Of a stretch of 64,000 nucleotides of DNA, positions 45,072-56,982 are shown piece by piece (positions within the stretch are counted from its first letter, which is position 1; every line of letters starts with the position of its first letter). The notes under the pieces were generated by a model, which worked only from the letters and a program-made list of their open reading frames with translations, was not told where the DNA came from and did no database searches. The stretch comes from Achatina immaculata (Eukaryota; Mollusca; Gastropoda; Stylommatophora; Achatinidae): contig CM019700.1 of NCBI GenBank assembly GCA_009760885.1, positions 2,048,405 to 2,112,404 on the forward strand. Direction: 5' to 3'. The translations under genes and the position numbers were made by a program.

Positions 45072-45653
45072 ATGCCAATCAGATATTGTATTACCTACAG
45101 AACTTTACTTACAAATGAGCCAATCAGGCCTACTTATTGTATTACCTACAGAACTTTACTTACAAATATGCCAATCAGGCCTGTTTATTGTATTACATAC
45201 ATAACTTTACTTACAAATGTGCCAATCAGGCCTACTTATTGTATTACATACGGAACTTTACTTACAAATGTGCCAATCAGGCCTACTTATTGTATTACCT
45301 ATAGAACTTTACTTACAAATGTGCCAATCAGGCCTACTTATTGTATTACCTACAGAACTTTACTTACAAATGTGCCAATCAGGCCTACTTATTGTATTAC
45401 ATACAGAACTTTACTTACAAATGTGCCAATCAGGCCTACTTATTGTATTACATACAGAACTTTACTTACAAATGTGCCAATCAGGCCTACTTATTGTATT
45501 ACCTTCAGAACTTTACTTACAAATGTGGCAATCAGGCCTACTTATTGTATTACCTACAGAACTTTACTTACAAATGTGCCAGTCAGGCCTACTTATTGTA
45601 TTACCTACAGAACTTTACTTACAAATGTGCCAATCAGGCCTACTTATTGTATT
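45072..45653 (+). repeat. 51-bp minisatellite, ~11 units
   Basis: Units tttacttacaaatgtgcc, aatcaggcctacttattg, tattacctacagaac. 51 is 17 codons, so three plus frames remain open and yield false proteins. Confidence 0.95.
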
Positions 45654-46893
45654 AGCAATCAGGATTGGTGGGAGGAAACTGGCAAAAGATAGTATCACGT
45701 GAAGAGGGAATCTTCATAAGTGTGCTGTGTCAGTTTTTTTGTTTGTTTGTTTGTTTGTTTGTTGAGGCGACAAAGGCCAAAACTGAAGACAAATGACGTA
45801 AGCGCAAAGAAGCTGGAAATTCCAACAAGGATATTATGATGTGCTGCTACTATGGGTTGAACATTATAAGTAAAAAGTAGAACCCGACATGAGAGAAGCT
45901 GTCCAACAAAAACTACCATCTACCTGGATCTGAACACATCTTCTAAGGCAGTGGTTTGAAACCTTTTCTACATCTAAGGACCACCTTTCCACATCTAAGG
46001 ACCACTTTTCCAGCTTGACAAAAGCTGCGGATCACCATTTTATATATAACATGAAACTGCCACGCACCCTTGTTTTTATTCAGTAAATGACACATCCTTT
46101 CAAACCAACAACTCAACCTCGGGAACACCAGAAGTTTTGGAACCGCTGTTCTAAAGCACGTAGTGCCATTATAAACGCTTGCCAGAACTTTTTTGTTTTT
46201 GTTTATCGATTCACAACATCTTTTCTAAACTTGCTCTCAACTGAAAAAAAAACTTTATTAAAAACAAGTGTCAAAGAGTTAAAAGAGGCCATGGACTACC
46301 GTGAGGCTTGTTACTGTAGTATTTTATCATCACAACGATCCCCTCCACCCGCCGGACGCTTCGTGTGACTAATGACGAAGGAATGAAGCCCCCCACTTGC
46401 AGACGTGAATAGCTAATCGGCGCCGAAAGAGAATAGCTACTGCAAAACTTCTTTCGTCAAGGAAATGCATGCATGCAGCTATCAGACTATCCTTACCTTA
46501 AATAACTACCAAGAACAATGGAGCATTATTATATGAATAATCCTCATTTTCCAGGACGAGTATCGCCGATGTGGAGACGTTTGAAAGAAATGCTCACAAA
46601 CATGGCCGCATTGAAATGCCAAGAATTTCCCCACGCTTTCTGTGACGTCACGGAGGTGAATTCCAGTGACCTCGGTATAATTCGGAAATAAGTCGGAAAC
46701 ACCCGAAATGGCACAGATGGTTACATCAAGTGATAAAATCTGAGGTACATGTCAATGGACAGAGACTTGAAAAGCCAGGCGTGTTTAAATGAAAGCAAAT
46801 GTAAAATAACGGCTATGTTTAACTCATCACCATCGTAACTAAGCACCATCACTGGTATTGAGCGCCGATTTCTTATTTAATTTGATTGAAAAC
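45654..46893. repeat. 1.82-kb tandem duplication, unit 2 unique part
   Basis: It matches 43831-45071 at an offset of 1823, later 1822. It includes the (GTTT)n tract, the MITE and a TGACGTCA motif at 46643-46650. Confidence 0.95.
45949..46148. mobile_element. hAT-type MITE, duplicate in unit 2
   Basis: Same termini and the same 8-bp flanks as at 44126-44325. It was copied with the segment rather than inserted independently. Confidence 0.85.
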
Positions 46894-48345
46894 ATGCCAA
46901 TCAGGTATTGTATTACCTACAGAACTTTACTTACAAATGAATCAGGCCTACTTATTGTATTACCTACAGAACTTTACTTACAAATATGCCAATCAGGCCT
47001 ACTTATTGTATTACATACATAACTTTACTTACAAATGTGCCAATCAGGCCTACTTATTGTATTACATACGGAACTTTACTTACAAATGTGCCAGTCAGGC
47101 CTACTTATTGTATTACCTACAGAACTTTACTTACAAATGTGCCAATCAGGCCTACTTATTGTATTACCTTCAGAACTTTACTTACAAATGTGCCAATCAG
47201 GCCTACTTATTTTATTACCTACAGAACTTTACTTACAAATGTGCCAATCAGGCCTACTTATTGTATTACCTTCAGAACTTTACTTACAAATGTGCCAATC
47301 AGGCCTACTTATTTATTACATACGGAACTTTACTTACAAATGTGCCAGTCAGGCCTACTTATTGTATTACCTACAGAACTTTACTTACAAATGTGCCAAT
47401 CAGGCCTACTTATTGTATTACCTTCAGAACTTTACTTACAAATGTGCCAATCAGGCCTACTTATTTATTACCTACAGAACTTTACTTACAAATGTGCCAA
47501 TCAGGCCTACTTATTGTATTACCTTCAGAACTTTACTTACAAATGTGCCAATCAGGCCTACTTATTTTATTACCTACATAACTTTACTTACAAATGTGCC
47601 AATCAGGCCTACTTATTGTATTACCTACAGAACTTTACTTACAAATGTGCCAATCAGGCCTACTTATTGTATTACCTTCAGAACTTTACTTACAAATGTG
47701 CCAATCAGGCCTACTTATTGTATTACCTACAGAACTTTACTTACAAATGTGCCAATCAGGCCTACTTATTGTATTACCTTCAGAACTTTACTTACAAATG
47801 TGCCAATCAGGCCTACTTATTTTATTACCTATATAACTTTACTTACAAATGTGCCAGTCAGGCCTACTTATTGTATTACCTACAGAACTTTACTTACAAA
47901 TGTGCCAATCAGGCCTACTTATTGTATTACCTACAGAACTTTACTTACAAATGTGCCAATCAGGCCTACTTATTGTATTACCTACATAACTTTACTTACA
48001 AATGTGCCAATCAGGCCTACTTATTGTATTACCTACAGAACTTTACTTACAAATGTGCCAATCAGGCCTACTTATTGTATTACCTACATAACTTTACTTA
48101 CAAATGTGCCAGTCAGGCCTACTTATTGTATTACCTACATAACTTTACTTACAAATGTGCCAATCAGGCCTACTTATTGTATTACCTTCAGAACTTTACT
48201 TACAAATGTGCCAATCAGGCCTACTTATTTTATTACCTACATAACTTTACTTACAAATGTGCCAGTCAGGCCTACTTATTTTATTACCTACAGAACTTTA
48301 CTTACAAATGTGCCAATCAGGCCTACTTATTGTATTACATACAGA
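46894..48345 (+). repeat. 51-bp minisatellite, ~28 units
   Basis: The same repeat as in unit 1, expanded 2.5-fold. Variant units (ttcagaac, tacataac, attttatt, gccagtc) recur in blocks, showing block-wise amplification after the segment duplicated. Open frames of 460-477 codons here are artefacts. Confidence 0.95.
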
Positions 48346-48494
48346 GTCTCCCCCGCCCCCCAGATTAACAAGTCCGCTAAGATAGTAAAAGAAAAAAAAA
48401 TCAGTGCAACAAAATTTTATGATCTCTTCTGGGTTGACGGGTTGCTTGATGCTGAGATCTGTAGCTGACCATTTCTCACGCTATGTCTGTACCT

Positions 48495-48979
48495 CAGTGT
48501 TTCCCAACGTAGGAGCGTACGCTTCACAGAAGTGGGGGGAGGGGCACTTTGAATACTTTGAAAGGGCGATCAGAATATATTTTACATTGTGGGTTTTTTT
48601 TTCTCCAGAATTTAGTTTACTATTATACTGCGGAGGGTGTCTGAGTGGCGAAGTGGTTAGTGCACTGGTCTCTCATGGCGAAGGTCGGGGGTTCGAATCC
48701 GGCCGGCGGCACCCCAGTCACCCAGCTGTAGAAATGGGTACCCGACTTCTTCTGGAGTTGGGGAAGGAAAGGCAGCCAGGCGTGATACTGACCATATCAC
48801 CCTCTAGTGTGCTGACAGGTCAAGGAAAATATGGGCACTAACACCATATCCCTATGTGCCTCTAAGGCATGGCAGGGTTACCTTTACTTTTACTATTATA
48901 CTGCGGAGGAGGGGCATCAAAATCTTTGAGCTGCTGAGGTGGGGTATGATCCAAAAAAAAAAAAGGTTGGGAAACACTG
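48495..48979. mobile_element. hAT-type MITE split by a SINE
   Basis: Ends CAGTGTTTCCCAACG and (reverse complement) CAGTGTTTCCCAACC are terminal repeats. Flanks ctgtacct (48487-48494) and ctgtagct (48980-48987) are an 8-bp duplication with one mismatch. Without the SINE and its duplicate it is about 212 bp. Confidence 0.87.
48636..48888 (+). mobile_element. tRNA-headed SINE, best copy, 20-bp target duplication
   Basis: About 253 bp. A box tggcgaagtggttagtgc, B box gggttcgaatccgg, body gccaggcgtgatactgacc, end gggttacctttac. Perfect 20-bp duplications tttactattatactgcggag lie at 48616-48635 and 48889-48908. The intact boxes and duplication make it the youngest copy in the window. Confidence 0.93.
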
Positions 48980-49109
48980 CTGTAGCTGATGGTGATCTGA
49001 CCCTTGTCGGTGACTGGCCCATCTGATCTACCTGTGATAGCAGACGTTTTTGTTTAAAATAGGCAATCCGCCTTTAATTGACGCTGCTAAAACAACCTTG
49101 CACTAGCCT

Positions 49110-49450
49110 CCATCTTGGCTAAAAATCTCCCCAAACACAAGACTCGAATGCCAGGACACGACAAAGTGAGAAGCACGTGAAACCATACAGACTGCCATGA
49201 CCCATTTTGAACTCGAGGTTGTGGTGCACTGTCTGTTCGTGACACAAAATTTGCATCTCGGCTATCCTATAAACACTGAAATTTCCTTTATTTAATATGC
49301 GGCGATCAAAGATGAGAATACGGGACAATATGGGACACATGTTTTAAAATAGGGAACATTTAGGCCTCCCTACCCAAGTCATGTGCAATTCCCGGTATAA
49401 TCCGTAATATACGGTACTGCCCGTATAATACGGGGTGGTCGGTCACTTTA
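49110..49450. repeat. Element H, second copy
   Basis: aatatgcggcgatcaaagatg, gagaatacgggacaatatg and cgtataatacggggtgg match the two halves of the copy split by the Tc1-like element. This copy shows the uninterrupted order. Confidence 0.6.
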
Positions 49451-50189
49451 GCTACGGCCACATTCTCTCTTAACCAAAGAAACCAGTACGAGAATGGAAA
49501 AGGCAGCTACTGCTTTTGACAAATTAATGGAAATGGTATACCACAACAGACAACTGATAGTGGAGATGAAAAGCTTGGATTTATCAAATCTTCACGCTCA
49601 GCACTCTCCTATATGTGTCTGAAACATGGACAACACATTCAAGACATAACGGAAAAGAAAACCTTAACTCTTCAAAGGCAGAGAAAAATGCATATGGAAA
49701 AAACCAACTTTAAAAAATATTGTACATCAGATATACTAGAATGACTAGGCAAACTACAAATCTGCGATTTCTGGTGGGATTTTTTATATTAAAAAAAATC
49801 CACTTTGATATGTACCAATCTTTCTGTCATTACATTCCACTCGTATCTACATTTTCACCTCATCATCATCTTCTGACTTTGAATCGTCAGAAATATCAAG
49901 AAATTCAGTAATCTCATGAAGAGACACAGATCTTTTCATTTCCCGATCCCTTGCCTAGTGTAAATGTTTGAAATAAAGTATAATAATGTCAAAGACCAGC
50001 GGCGGATATTTTGGCCTCAGACGTTACTCAAAGAGTTAATGGGAGATCCTTTGCTGCTCTATAGTGACAATATACATGCCGTTGACTTATAAAGGGTTAA
50101 CAGTTTTCATTTTCGCCGCCTTCGTAAAATTATGGAAGTCAAATGACAAAACAAAGTAACGAACTGATTTACTGCATCGTGATAAACTG
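49451..50189. other. No gene seen
   Basis: AT-rich sequence without recognised features. Confidence 0.45.
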
Positions 50190-50625
50190 ATCCACCCTCT
50201 GCTGGAAAACAACTAAAGAAATAGACAAGAAATTAGACTCTTTTGAAAACAAATGCCTAAAGAAAATACTCCGGCATCAAGTGGAACGAATTTAAGAACA
50301 ATGCAGAAATAAGACAGATGACCGAACAACAACCAGTCTCATGGGTGATCAGGAAAAGGAGACGGACATATGTTGGTCACGTGATGAGAAGAAATGATCA
50401 GAGAATCCCAAAGCAAGCTATCAAGTGGAACACAACAAGCCAAAGAAAAAGAGGCAGACCGCGTGAAACTCTGAAGAGGACATTGTTAAGAGAGGCCAAA
50501 TTAACAGGCATAAAATCCCTTGATGAGGTTGAAAGACTCGCCGAAGACAGGAAAATTTGGCAAACTACTTTGCGAGCCCTATGTGACGTTTAACGGCACG
50601 GGAAGGATTAAGATAAGATAAAACA
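50190..50625 (+). mobile_element. LINE family B, C-terminal part and 3' end
   Basis: The plus strand reads CWKTTKEIDKKLDSFENKCL, then after a shift TEQQPVSWVIRKRRRTYVGH, QRKRGRPRETLKRTLLREAK and a TAA after LRALCDV. This is a LINE ORF2 tail with the GHVMRR and KRGRPR motifs. The end gtttaacggcacgggaagg is shared with 5565-5690 and 57297-58345. Confidence 0.85.
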
Positions 50626-51059
50626 CAGTTAATTGTGAGACACTCAGAAGTTACAGAAGATTAAGATGTGTAGGAACTGTTCTCAGAAGGGATGACAGTC
50701 GTGACCACAAGCAAATTCTTCACCTTATGGAGGAGACAAAGCTTAAGTTGAAGAGCAAAACTTAACACACCAAGATAACGAGTGCTGTCAAGAAAGGCAA
50801 ACTATAAATCAAGGGACATAACCAATGAAAAAAGATGACAAGACTGGAGTGTAGGTTAAAAAGTCTTTGCATATAGTGCTAAATGGTTATGTCTCTTGCT
50901 TTGTCGTTACTTGCTTCAAGTATTTTCAAGATACCAGTGAAAAACAACTCCTAGACCACCAAGGACCGTTTAAATGGTTTTAAAAAGTAACTACAGTCAT
51001 CTGGTCTTGTTTTACAGTTTATTCGAGCGTTTGTAAAACTTAACTGCAGTAAATACTAT
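50626..51059. other. No gene seen
   Basis: No recognised repeats or exons. Confidence 0.45.
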
Positions 51060-51440
51060 ATTGAGCCTATTTATCGTACGGAAGTGAATCATGGACAATA
51101 GGCAGGTCTTCACAAAAATCATTGAATGCGGTAGAAATGTGGTTTACGTGAAGAATGTTGCGAATTCCCTGAATAGCAAAGATAACTAGTGAAGAATGTG
51201 TGAGAAGATCGGGAGAAACAACAACAATACCAAAAATTTTGCCAAAAGAGTACGAGAGAGACAATATACTTTCATAAGGGGTGCAATGAGAAGAGATAGC
51301 ATTGAAAATATTGTGACAACAGGGAAAATATAGGGAAAAGGGGCCAAGAGAAGACCAGTAGAGGGGATACCAGATGTTCTGATGAGATTTTGTGAGATGC
51401 GATCACCAGCTGAACTGATAGTCTACTCGAAGGATCAGGT
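51060..51440 (+). mobile_element. LINE family A remnant
   Basis: Translation with shifts gives LNAVEMWFT, RMLRIP, ITSEECVRRSGETT and AELIVYSKDQV, the same order as family A (EMWF, RMLKVP, TNEEVLREAG, DLIIKSKDRE). Stops throughout. Confidence 0.65.
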
Positions 51441-51699
51441 GTAGAAACATAATAGTCAACGCCAATCGGCACGGCACATGCTGATTATAATGGTGAAATG
51501 CTAAGAGAAAGCATCGACCAATTTCCCAGTAGAATAAGGAGGCTATGGTGAATGATAAAAATGGGTAAACAAATTTGTTCACGTGTCGTTGATATTACTA
51601 GATAGTTTTAGAGGAGGAAATGAGGACCAAAACAAAACAAAAAAGTTGCTCAAAAGTAAAAAAATGAGATCTGCTGGTTTAAATATTAAACCTCTGCTG

Positions 51700-52290
51700 T
51701 TCAAATAAAGTTATATTAACCCTCTGTTGTCAAAATATAGTTATATTAACCCTCTGTTGTCCAAATATAGTTATGTTAACCTTCTGTTGTCCAAATATAG
51801 TTATGTTAACCTTCTGTTGTCCAAATATAGTTATGTTACCCCTCTGTTGTCCAAATATAGTTATATTAACTATCTGTTGTCCAAATATAGTTATATTAAC
51901 CCTCTGTTGTCCAAATATAGTTATATTAACCCTCTGTTGTCCAAATATAGTTATATTAACCCTCTGTTGTCCAAATATAGTTATATTAACCCTCTGTTGT
52001 CAAAATATAGTTATATTAACCCTCTGTTGTCCAAATATAGTTATGTTAACCCTCTGTTGTCCAAATATAGTTATGTTAACCTTCTGTTGTCCAAATATAG
52101 TTATGTTACCCCTCTGTTGTCCAAATATAGTTATATTAACTCTCTGTTGTCCAAATATAGTTATATTAACCCTCTGTTGTCCAAAGATAGTTATATTAAC
52201 CCTATGTTGTCAAAATATAGTTATATTAACCCTCTGTTGTCCAAATATAGTTATATTAACCCTCTGTTGTCCAAATACAGTTATATCTTT
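51700..52290 (+). repeat. 30-bp minisatellite, ~19 units
   Basis: Units ttatattaaccctctgttg plus tccaaatatag. A block with gttaac/gttacc variants near 51770-51840 recurs at 52040-52110 in the same order, so a multi-unit block of about 270 bp was copied. Open frames are artefacts of the 10-codon period. Confidence 0.95.
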
Positions 52291-52299
52291 TCTATCAAG

Positions 52300-52615
52300 A
52301 CACAACTGTCCAGTTTGGCAGTCAGCAACCCATAGGTGGCATGCTAGCGTCAGGGTTAACAAACTATAGCTGACCAAGACCCTGTCCTACTGTTCCGTTG
52401 GTACACCCAGTTACAGGCCTAATCTGTCTAACAGGTCAGAGATCGCCAGTCACTGTGGTGGTGGAGTTTGCTAAAGAAGCATTACACCCCCCTTCCTTCT
52501 CAGCTCAACTCAGAGACTTGGAAAAAAAAACAACTACTGTAACCCTACTCGACACGATGCTGTGCCTCAACATCCTCACCGCATCGCCTGCAAAGAACAC
52601 TAGCTCGTAGTTCCA
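52300..52615 (-). repeat. Dispersed element D, near full copy, minus orientation
   Basis: It contains gttaacaaactatagctgac, agagatcgccagtcactg, gtggtggagtttgctaaag and catcctcaccgcatcgcctgc. It begins right at the end of the 30-bp array. Confidence 0.75.
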
Positions 52616-53089
52616 GAAGTTTCAGAAGAAATGAAAGGTCTACAGTAAATATGACCCACACTAAAAATGAAGCATGTAACTAAGTGTAATATTGTGATAT
52701 TTCAAATTTTTCCATTTGCACAAATGTAGAGTGATTATATTTTCTACACATAGCCTTTCTTTAACACAGGATTGAAAGATTAAGTATCTTAGAAGGTACT
52801 TACTTAGGCACGATGCCTGTGAAAGAATTACCGTTCTTTGTCTGAAAGGACATAACCGCTGTTAACTTCATTTACAGTATTTTTCTTTCCAACATAACCT
52901 CCCTTTCAACCTCCCTTTCGTCGGAGCAGCGGTTACACAGTATTTGTCAGGGTATTTTTCGATGTCTTCAGGTAGATAAAAAGGGGGGAGAGGGTCTTGA
53001 CCATTTCATTTTTTTCACTACATGTCAGTTATTGTTCCGAGATTTGATGATACGTGGTTTTAAAAATAGCAAAATAATAATTCTGTAAA
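52616..53089. other. No gene seen
   Basis: No recognised features. Confidence 0.45.
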
Positions 53090-53255
53090 AGAAAGATGGG
53101 TAGGCCACTGGGGACATGGAGGCGCACAATACAGGAAGAACTAAGCAAGAAAGATGTGGTCTGAGGTATCCCGATTTGCTCAAGACAGGATTGGGTGGGG
53201 AACTTCTGTTGATGCCTTATACTCCACTGGAAGTGCAGGGGACTGAGCTGAACTG
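53090..53255 (+). mobile_element. LINE 3' fragment
   Basis: The plus strand reads GRPLGTWRRTIQEELSKKDV and, after a shift, WGTSVDALYSTGSAGD, matching the usual GRPRxTWRRTxExE...VDALCS tail of another LINE lineage. Confidence 0.6.
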
Positions 53256-53262
53256 AATAGAT

Positions 53263-53465
53263 GATTCACTGATGCTAGAACAATACTGCCTGGAAAGACC
53301 AAACTTCACTGATGCAAGAACAATACTGCCTGGAAAGACCAAACTTCACTGATGCTAGAACAATACTGCTTGGAAAGACCAAACTTCACTGATGCTAGAA
53401 CAATACTGCTTGGAAAGACCAAACTTCACTGATGCTAGAACAATACTGCCTGGAAAGACCAAACT
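53263..53465 (+). repeat. 40-bp tandem repeat, 5 units
   Basis: Units ttcactgatgctagaac plus aatactgcctggaaagacc are almost identical; tgct/tgcc variants show recent duplication. Confidence 0.93.
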
Positions 53466-53515
53466 ATCTTCATCATTTTTTTCCTCCTATCTGCTCCATC
53501 CTTCTCTTTGAACTG

Positions 53516-53640
53516 AAGCTGGGGTTCTTTGCAGCCGATGAGGTGAAGATTCTGAGACATTCTCTCGGCTTGGAAGCGAGTTATGCTGGTTGCCGAAACG
53601 GACGGCATCTTTGCGAATACTTTTTTAAAAGACTTCAGTT
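53516..53640 (+). repeat. Dispersed element D, 5' part
   Basis: ttctttgcagccgatgaggtg and gaagattctgagacattctc match 36536-36600; the distal half is absent. Confidence 0.65.
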
Positions 53641-55019
53641 GTAACGTAATCTACGTGGTCTGACTTTTGTTACCAAAGAGTAATCACGCGAGAGGAGTGA
53701 CGCTGTTAAATTTTTAAAGCAATCATTTTACTTGTATATAAAGCAGGGATTTGAATGTGCTTTTCTTCACATGGGGCCTTGTGGCCGATGTAAAGGTCAT
53801 CCCATAATGTCATGCTGTAGTGCAGGCTACTGAAGTTTAATCTCTTATAACAGTGCTCAACATCAGAAGAGGATTAAGATGCCTGGGAACTGGTGCAGGA
53901 ATATGTGGCAGCCGTGTGGCCACGAGGTGTTTGCTTGTGGGACAGCCCTCGTGAGACATGACTTCACCCACTCTGTTGAGACAGTCCACGTGCTGCTTGC
54001 ATTTGCATGGTCAAATTCATGAAGAATTTAACGTTCAGATTTCTACTGTCATCTGGCTAAAGAAGATTAAACCGTACGTGCCTTATAATCTGATCGCTTG
54101 TTGAATTCATATCTTACAGTGGTTATCAACTTTCCAGGTCCCAGTCCACCGGTTTTTTTTTTAAACCCAAGCTGCCACGAATCCTTCACTATATAAGAGA
54201 CAGTCAACCAGAAAGGATTTCACAATTATACAATCTTTCACCATGTTACATGGGGGGGGGGGAGGGGAGGGGGGAAGACACTGTCTAAATCAGCGACCCA
54301 CAGCCACCGGGTTTAGGTACGGACAGAAAAAGGCACGAACTCGGACTGTCCACAGGAATGACATCCCTTCTTCTGATTGGCCTCCACTCGCTCGTACAAC
54401 TTCACCTGGCTCTCTTCCGTTCCCGTGTCCCATGAAATAGTTAAATACTATACAGTCAGGTGCCCGGGGAGTGAGGGTTCGAACTATTCCAGTTCTCCAT
54501 TCGGTCAGCGACATCAGGGCCAGTATCTCTAGCGGGGCCCCACAATTCATTGTATCTCGCAAGGGCCACTAACTACATAAATAACAATATTCATATGGCC
54601 CTGTATTCGTCTCTGCAGAGATTATGGCGAATTCACATTGACGTCATAAATCCGCACCAGGTACATTCATAAATATAGCATAAACAATCCAACTATGTGT
54701 AACAACAGGTGTGGTGGGACTTTTCTCCCAGCCTGTTCTTGCGCCACCTTTGTAAGGTAAAACTACGAACCTGTAGATTCATATAGTACACACTTATGTA
54801 GCGTTACTACTGAACCACTCATCATAAAAATGCACATATTACTACTTCATTCATTGTACTAGATAACCATGTACACATATAACTGAGTTTATCATACAGC
54901 GCACATCTATGTACCGATATAGCTCCGCCATTTATGTAGTTCCATTTATGTACCTATGTCCAGTTGTAGCAAGCATTATATGTGGCTTCACCTAGATATG
55001 CTACACTGAGCCCATTCCA
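53641..55019. other. No gene seen; hAT-like terminus
   Basis: Bases 54116-54134 (acagtggttatcaactttcc) look like one hAT end; the partner was not found. A G-run lies at 54251-54272. Confidence 0.4.
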
Positions 55020-55395
55020 CTCTAGAGAAGTGACTCATGATCAATCAACAGATCGATGCAAAGATCACTAGGGGCAACAGAGATGTGATTTCTTACAAGA
55101 ATGTCATGGACAACTAAGATGACTAACAAAAGTAAATGTAGAAAGGAATTACATCCTTAAGAAAGTGGCAGTCCTAATTCATTGGACATATAATGAGAAG
55201 AGGAGGGCTTTAAAACATCATAACAACAGGAAAGATAAATGAGAATAAAGGCAGGGGAAGACGAAGAGGAAAATAAATCAACTAACGCGATGGCATAATG
55301 AAAAGTCCACCAGCTGAGCTTATAAAAAGTATCAAGGGCCTATGAAGAAGTATGACCGCCAACTCCTGGCGGCACGACACCTGATGATGATGGCC
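55020..55395 (+). mobile_element. LINE family A remnant
   Basis: With frame changes it reads MSWTTKMTNK, FIGHIMRRGGL, TTGKINENKGRGRRRG and DRQLLAARH, then a (gatgat) end, following the family A order. Confidence 0.6.
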
Positions 55396-56354
55396 TAGAA
55401 ACTATACAACGCCTGGCAGATTCTTCAGTCTTGACATTGGCTGCGAAAGAGTTTCGAGCTCAACACTTGTAATACAGAACATATCTTTGGCCTTTAATTT
55501 TACCGGTATCGATTATCGTTTGGTTTTCATTTAGAATAAACCAGAAACAAAGGTTCCGGACCATCACACAGTGTTTGATTTTTAAAGATGTGGAGTATCG
55601 ATAATGGCATGCTTATATGTTAATCTTTTAGGGATCGATATATTCTTCTTGTCCTCCCTTCGCGGGTAGTTCAAAAAGGAATGGAAAAAAGATAATTGGA
55701 ACAACTTGAATTCTTTGTCCGTCATATTCGTGCCCTTCATCCACTCTATTGTTTGCTTTTTTGTTTTTTTAATTCTTGTTCGATCGACGATCAGATATTG
55801 ATTTTAGGATCTTTAACGTTCGCTCGTCAACAAATACCGGGTTGTTCTGGTACATTATTTGTGTGGCTTGTTTCTAGTTTCCAGTCTTTGTTAAATGAAT
55901 GTCTCAACTGATGGGTTCTTCATCCTTGATGCTTTACTTCCAATCATTCACTTTTCCTTTGTTTATTCCTTCATTGATGTACTCTCACACATCCTCAGAC
56001 ATTTCTTGCCTCTCACACTCGTGTATGTCTCCATTCATTTATTAGTATTACTTTTTTTTTTCATTTACATTCACTTTCATTCATGCATTCGCTCACTGGT
56101 TTTTAGAAAAATGACTGTTTCATTCTTTCATTCTCTCATTTGTTCTTGCCTTAGCTGAATAATTTACACATTCCTTTAACTTATATACATTGTTGTTATC
56201 ATCTTGTGGCATCTCCACAGCTGATCTCCAGCACGGTTCTGTCCCTGGATCACGCAGTGCAACCCAAACAACCTGAACCCAAATCATTTCTTTATGTTGT
56301 CCACCACTCTATTACGTTGGTATATGTATATAACTAATTTATTGGTTTTTATTA
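55396..56354. other. No gene seen
   Basis: T-rich; the overlapping open frames at 55696-56158 are low-complexity and unconvincing. Confidence 0.45.
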
Positions 56355-56560
56355 ATCCAGAGACTGCTGGAGCTAGGACAGATTAAAGACGCTGGCAGGA
56401 AATCCGAACTATGTGGCAGAAAACGGACCGTAAACAACCAACATTTGGCAGGAACTATCAGCAAACAAACTCTTGGAGGGAGGCTGCAGCATGCGGCGGA
56501 GCATGTATGGCAATGTCCCGAATGCAGTGAAGCCGGAGTCTGAACTTTGAACTGATTTCC
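56355..56560 (+). mobile_element. LINE tail, second copy of the 14170 family
   Basis: gagactgctggagctagg, gctggcaggaaatccgaac and ccgaatgcagtgaagccgg match 14375-14565. A looser relative may lie at 62360-62480. Confidence 0.7.
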
Positions 56561-56655
56561 CTTTCGGATTTTCCCCAACCCACATTAAGTTTCAATGTTC
56601 AAACACTCGGTAATTTATTTGCATCATATTCTTTCATAATGTCAAGTAAGCAAGC

Positions 56656-56698
56656 GCGCGCACGCAAACACGCTCACACACACACACACACACACACA
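56656..56698. repeat. (CG/CA)n microsatellite
   Basis: CG-CA mixture resolving into pure CA. Confidence 0.95.
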
Positions 56699-56982
56699 CC
56701 TTTGTAGTATTTATTATATGTGTTACTTAAATCTAAACATTCATAAGCAATTTAACGAGTGTTTTTCAAAGAATTAAAAAGGAAAATAACTGTGTTATTA
56801 TGTTTTGTTCTGTGCCTGGGATGTTCATAAAGTTAAACTTCTGCAAATGTTGAAAACAAGCAGTCACTGTCGTTTGCTGGCACGACATGGCTCTGCTGAT
56901 GTTTTGTTACAAGAAATGTTGCTGTGTCATGAATGCTTTCAGTAACACATGAATAGTTTTGAGGTATGAGTATTTATATATT

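Larger units (their letters stand above)
43831..45653. repeat. 1.82-kb tandem duplication, unit 1
   Basis: It consists of about 1.24 kb of unique sequence followed by a 51-bp array. Unit 2 begins at 45654 with the same agcaatcaggattggtggg. The join lies at ttgtatta, shared by the left flank and the 51-bp repeat. A one-base indel and several substitutions separate the units (about 1%). Confidence 0.95.

Noticed and set aside
46886..48468. Open frames of 460-477 codons as a repeat protein gene
   Set aside because: All lie in the 51-bp minisatellite and three frames are open together; the unit is 17 codons, so openness is automatic.
48640..48715. A tRNA gene
   Set aside because: Same reason: the tRNA-like head continues into the SINE body within a 20-bp duplication.
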